Positions 5,329-7,748 of a DNA stretch of 7,748 nt are shown in pieces. Under the pieces are notes generated by a model, which did not search any database, was not told the DNA's origin, and worked only from the letters and a program-made list of their open reading frames with translations. Origin of the DNA: an uncultured Eubacteriales bacterium (GTDB taxonomy: Bacteria; Bacillota; Clostridia; Oscillospirales; Butyricicoccaceae); assembly GCA_900555855.1 (NCBI GenBank), contig USML01000084.1, positions 1-7,748 on the forward strand, written 5' to 3'. The position numbers and the translations under genes are program-made. Position 1 is the first letter of the stretch; each line of letters opens with the position of its first letter.

Positions 5329-5363
5329 CGCCCCTGCCGCAGGGCAGGGGCGTCATTCTGTTT
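5329..5363 (+). terminator. Hairpin between pepT and nagA, weak terminator or attenuator
   Basis: CGCCCCTGCC (5329-5338) pairs perfectly with GGCAGGGGCG (5343-5352) around a GCAG loop. The following TCATTCTGTTT is T-rich but interrupted, so termination is probably partial. No promoter is visible between the hairpin and nagA, whose ribosome site follows at once. The hairpin may therefore reduce, not stop, transcription into nagA, or it may protect the upstream mRNA end. Confidence 0.55.
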
Positions 5364-5378
5364 GGGGAGGGAGCGTTT

Positions 5379-6479
5379 ATGATTCTGAATCATGCCGCCG
5401 TCTTTACCGGTGGGCGCTTTCAGCAGCTGGACATTCAGGTGCGGGAGGGCCGCGTGGCGGCGCTTTCCGAGGTCCTGCCCGCAGAGCAGGACTGTACCGG
5501 GCTTTTGCTGCTGCCCGGGCTGGTGGATCTGCACACCCACGGCTGCGGCGGCTTTGACTTTGACCGCGCAGCGGGTCCGCAGCTGCGGCACATGGCGGAG
5601 ACCTATCTTTCCCACGGCGTTACCACCGTCCTGCCCACGCTGATGACCGGCCCTGCGCCGGAGATGCTGGCGGCCGCCGCCCGGTGCGGCGCGGCCTGCG
5701 GAGAGGTTTTTGCGGGGCTTTATCTGGAAGGGCCGTTTTTTGGTCCGGAGAAAAAGGGCGCCCACCGGGCAGACTGTCTCCGGCCCGTCAGTGAGGCGCT
5801 TCTGGACGCGCTGGACGCCGCCTCCGGCGGACGCATCCGCATCGCGGCCATCGACCCCTGTCTGCCGGGAGCGCTGGAGCTGATCGCCGCCCGGCGGGAC
5901 AAGCGCTTTTCCCTGGCCCACACGCCGGCGGACTACGATCAGGCCCAGCGGGCCTTTGCCGCGGGCGCAAATCAGGTGACTCATCTTTTCAACGCCATGA
6001 CCGGCCTGCACCACCGCAGGCCCGGTCTGGTGGGGGCGGCGCTGGCAGGCAGCTGCTTCGCCGAGGTGATCTGCGACGGCATCCACATCCATCCCGCCGT
6101 TTTGAAAACGGCCTTTGCCGCGCTGGGCGGCCGGGGGCTGATCATTTCCGACTCCATGGCGGCCTGCGGCCTTTCCGACGGGCAATATGCTCTGGGCGGA
6201 CAGCAGGTCACCGTCTGCGGCCGCCGGGCCACGCTGGCCGACGGCACCATTGCCGGCTCCGTCACCTTCCTGTGGGACGGCATGACCCGGCTGCATCAGG
6301 CCGGCGTGCCGCTGGAGCAGGCGGTCTCCGCCGCCACGGCTGTTCCCGCCCGGGCCGCAGGACTGGAGACGCGCTGCGGCAGCATCGCCCCGGGGATGCC
6401 CGCCGACCTCTGTCTCTGCACGCCGGAGCTGCAGCTGCTGCAGGTCTGGAAGGGCGGCCGCTCCGTCCTTCCCCGCTGA
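5379..6479 (+). CDS. nagA: N-acetylglucosamine-6-phosphate deacetylase
   Basis: The 366-residue protein is a typical, slightly short member of the NagA branch of the amidohydrolase superfamily. NagA removes acetate from GlcNAc-6-phosphate, giving glucosamine-6-phosphate for glycolysis or for wall precursor synthesis. Visible motifs: the HxH pair H52/H54 in LVDLHTHGCGG, metal ligand E117 in YLEGPFF, H129 in KKGAH, H181 in SLAHTPADY, H202 in THLFNAM, H236/H238 in DGIHIHP, and catalytic D258 in IISDSMAACG. The segment around H181 is AHTPADY where most NagA proteins have a GH(S/T)NA(T/S)Y-like sequence; the histidine itself is kept. The GGGGAGGGAG ribosome site (5364-5373) precedes the ATG by a few bases. 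The gene lies 66 bp after pepT, across a hairpin, and 23 bp before the MFS gene. No nagB (deaminase) is in the window. Functional assignment is secure. Confidence 0.94.
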   Translation: MILNHAAVFTGGRFQQLDIQVREGRVAALSEVLPAEQDCTGLLLLPGLVDLHTHGCGGFDFDRAAGPQLRHMAETYLSHGVTTVLPTLMTGPAPEMLAAAARCGAACGEVFAGLYLEGPFFGPEKKGAHRADCLRPVSEALLDALDAASGGRIRIAAIDPCLPGALELIAARRDKRFSLAHTPADYDQAQRAFAAGANQVTHLFNAMTGLHHRRPGLVGAALAGSCFAEVICDGIHIHPAVLKTAFAALGGRGLIISDSMAACGLSDGQYALGGQQVTVCGRRATLADGTIAGSVTFLWDGMTRLHQAGVPLEQAVSAATAVPARAAGLETRCGSIAPGMPADLCLCTPELQLLQVWKGGRSVLPR

Positions 6480-6502
6480 GCTTTTTCAAAGGAGCCTGAT
6501 CT

Positions 6503-7705
6503 ATGGAACGACCCTCGCCCCTGCACATTGAGATCAATTATGCCGCCGTTCAGGGGACTTACTGCGCGGGAAGCTGCGCCCTGACCACCTTTATGACGGT
6601 CTTTCTGGCCTGGAAGGGCTTTTCCGACCGCCAGATCGGCTACACCACCGCCCTGATCTACGGTTCCACCATGGCCCTGCAGCTTCTGCTGGCGGCCTAT
6701 CTGGACCGGCACCCCGCCTTTTCCCTGCGCCGGGGCGCGGCGCTGCTTTCGCTGACGGCCTTTGGGCTGGCGGCGGTGCTCTGCGTGCTGCCGCTGCCCA
6801 TTTTGGCCATGATGGCCGTTTATACCCTGGCCTGCGCCACAGACAACAGCCGCTCCTCCCTGCTGGCGGCGGTGATGATGCAGTATCTGAACCGGGGCAT
6901 CCCCGTGCGCTATGGCTGGCCCCGGGGCGTTGGCTCCATCTGCTATGCGCTCCTTGCCGCCCTGCTGGGCGCGCTGATGGAACGGACCAGCCCCGGCATT
7001 CTGCTGCCCGCCTTTCTGCTGCTGGATCTGCTGAGCCTGCTGTGTCTGCTGCTCCTGCCCGATCCCGGCCCGCAGCTGAGCGTTCCCCGGCCCCGAGCCG
7101 CGGATTCCTATCTGCAAATGCTGCGGCGCAACCCCACGCTGACGCTGCTGCTGAGCGGCTGCGTTCTGTCCGCCATGGGGCAGTGCTGCGCTTCCACCTA
7201 TCTGGTGCGGGTGGTGGAGGCGCTGGGCGGCGGCGAGCGGGAGCTGGGCCTTGCCATCCTGCTGCAGTCCGGCGTGGAGCTGCCTGCCATGCTGCTTTCC
7301 TCCCGGCTGCTGCGGCGCTGGTCCGCCCGGACGCTTCTGACCTTCTCCTTTTTTGCCACGGCGGCAAAAATGCTGCTGATCCTCTGCTCCGGCAGCCTGG
7401 CCATGCTCTATCTGGTGCTGCTGACCTCTGCCTGCTGCTTTGGGCTTTATGGCTTTGCCTCCGTTCTCTTTGCCAACAGCCTGGTGCCGGAGGAGCAATC
7501 CGTCCGGACGCAATCGCTGCTGGCTCTGAGCTATACCTCCGGTCTGGGCGGCGTTTTGGGCAATCTGCTGGGCGGAACACTGATCCAGCCTCTGGGCCTG
7601 CGGCCGCTGCTGCTGATCTCCGCCGGGCTGTGCGCCTGCGGCGCAGGACTGATGACCCTCTGCGCCCGGCGGCACAAGCGCCAGACCGCCCCGGCCGCTC
7701 AATAA
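6503..7705 (+). CDS. MFS transporter, 12 membrane segments (MFS_1/LacY-like)
   Basis: This 400-residue, very hydrophobic protein shows about twelve membrane helices in two groups of six: roughly 12-36, 45-66, 76-97, 99-114, 142-160, 166-186, then 212-234, 246-270, 277-297, 299-325, 337-360 and 366-388. A polar loop (about 187-211) separates the halves. A loop with LDRHP...SLRR after helix 2 sits where MFS proteins carry their signature loop. The RYGWPRGVGSICYA segment (136-149) resembles the family in which sugar and nucleoside proton symporters are found. The substrate cannot be read from the sequence. An AAAGGAG ribosome site (6488-6494) is eight bases before the ATG, and the gene starts 23 bp after nagA, so the two are surely co-transcribed. 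An amino-sugar, muropeptide or drug substrate are all possible; the nagA link makes the first two worth testing. The C-terminus ends in a short basic tail. Confidence 0.85.
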   Translation: MERPSPLHIEINYAAVQGTYCAGSCALTTFMTVFLAWKGFSDRQIGYTTALIYGSTMALQLLLAAYLDRHPAFSLRRGAALLSLTAFGLAAVLCVLPLPILAMMAVYTLACATDNSRSSLLAAVMMQYLNRGIPVRYGWPRGVGSICYALLAALLGALMERTSPGILLPAFLLLDLLSLLCLLLLPDPGPQLSVPRPRAADSYLQMLRRNPTLTLLLSGCVLSAMGQCCASTYLVRVVEALGGGERELGLAILLQSGVELPAMLLSSRLLRRWSARTLLTFSFFATAAKMLLILCSGSLAMLYLVLLTSACCFGLYGFASVLFANSLVPEEQSVRTQSLLALSYTSGLGGVLGNLLGGTLIQPLGLRPLLLISAGLCACGAGLMTLCARRHKRQTAPAAQ

Positions 7706-7729
7706 ATAAGCCAGCCTTGCAAAAGCGCC

Positions 7730-7748
7730 CTGCGGAAGCCTTCCGCAG
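7730..7748 (+). terminator. Hairpin after the MFS gene, probably a terminator cut by the window end
   Basis: CTGCGGAA (7730-7737) and TTCCGCAG (7741-7748) form a perfect 8-bp stem with a GCC loop, 24 bp past the stop codon. The window ends exactly at the base of this stem. The bases before it (GCGCC) suggest the stem may be longer, and any T-run lies outside. Its place at the end of the gene group suits an intrinsic terminator. Confidence 0.6.

Noticed and set aside
3984..6296. 770-residue minus-strand open frame opposite pepT and nagA
   Set aside because: It lies antisense across two secure genes and the gap between them, has no recognisable motif, and is explained by third-position GC bias leaving few stop codons.
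6296..7702. 468-residue minus-strand open frame opposite the MFS gene
   Set aside because: Low-complexity Q, G and A-rich translation without domain features; the plus strand encodes a coherent 12-helix transporter with a good ribosome site.

Overview
The window looks like chromosomal DNA of a high-GC anaerobic Firmicute, probably an Oscillospiraceae/Ruminococcaceae-type gut clostridium. The evidence is strong AGGAGG-type ribosome sites, sigma-A-like promoters, a lipoprotein of the RsiV/DUF3298 type, a LysM-G5-M23 wall hydrolase of clostridial type, and GC-rich coding DNA. The taxonomic call is an inference from gene content and style, not from a marker gene.

Layout, left to right. Positions 1-106 hold the first 35 codons of a GNAT acetyltransferase on the minus strand, in clearly AT-richer DNA, with its own promoter. 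Positions 107-444 carry no gene. They contain several perfect inverted repeats and an exact 28-bp copy of the 3' end of the next gene. Positions 445-1242 (minus) encode an M55 D-aminopeptidase (DppA family) with all five expected metal ligands and its own promoter. A strong intrinsic terminator separates it from a minus-strand membrane-anchored LysM-G5-M23 peptidoglycan peptidase (1380-3026). A divergent intergenic region (3027-3226) has back-to-back promoters, two perfect dyads and a perfect match to the WalR (YycF) consensus on the peptidase side. On the plus strand follow an RsiV/DUF3298-like lipoprotein, peptidase T (pepT), N-acetylglucosamine-6-phosphate deacetylase (nagA) and a 12-TM MFS transporter, spaced 31, 66 and 23 bp apart, with a hairpin in the pepT-nagA gap. 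The window stops inside a hairpin that is probably the terminator of this group.

The genes share a cell-wall and peptide theme. A wall endopeptidase and an envelope lipoprotein are expressed divergently. D-aminopeptidase, tripeptidase T and NagA could degrade peptide and amino-sugar products of wall turnover or of the diet, and the MFS protein may move a related solute. That joint role is inferred from neighbourhood.

I see no clear new defence, CRISPR or mobile system. The most unusual structure is the repeat locus at about 189-472. There, the last eight codons plus stop of the M55 gene are exactly duplicated beside a dense hairpin cluster, and a fainter resemblance suggests a decayed tandem repeat of roughly 166-168 bp.
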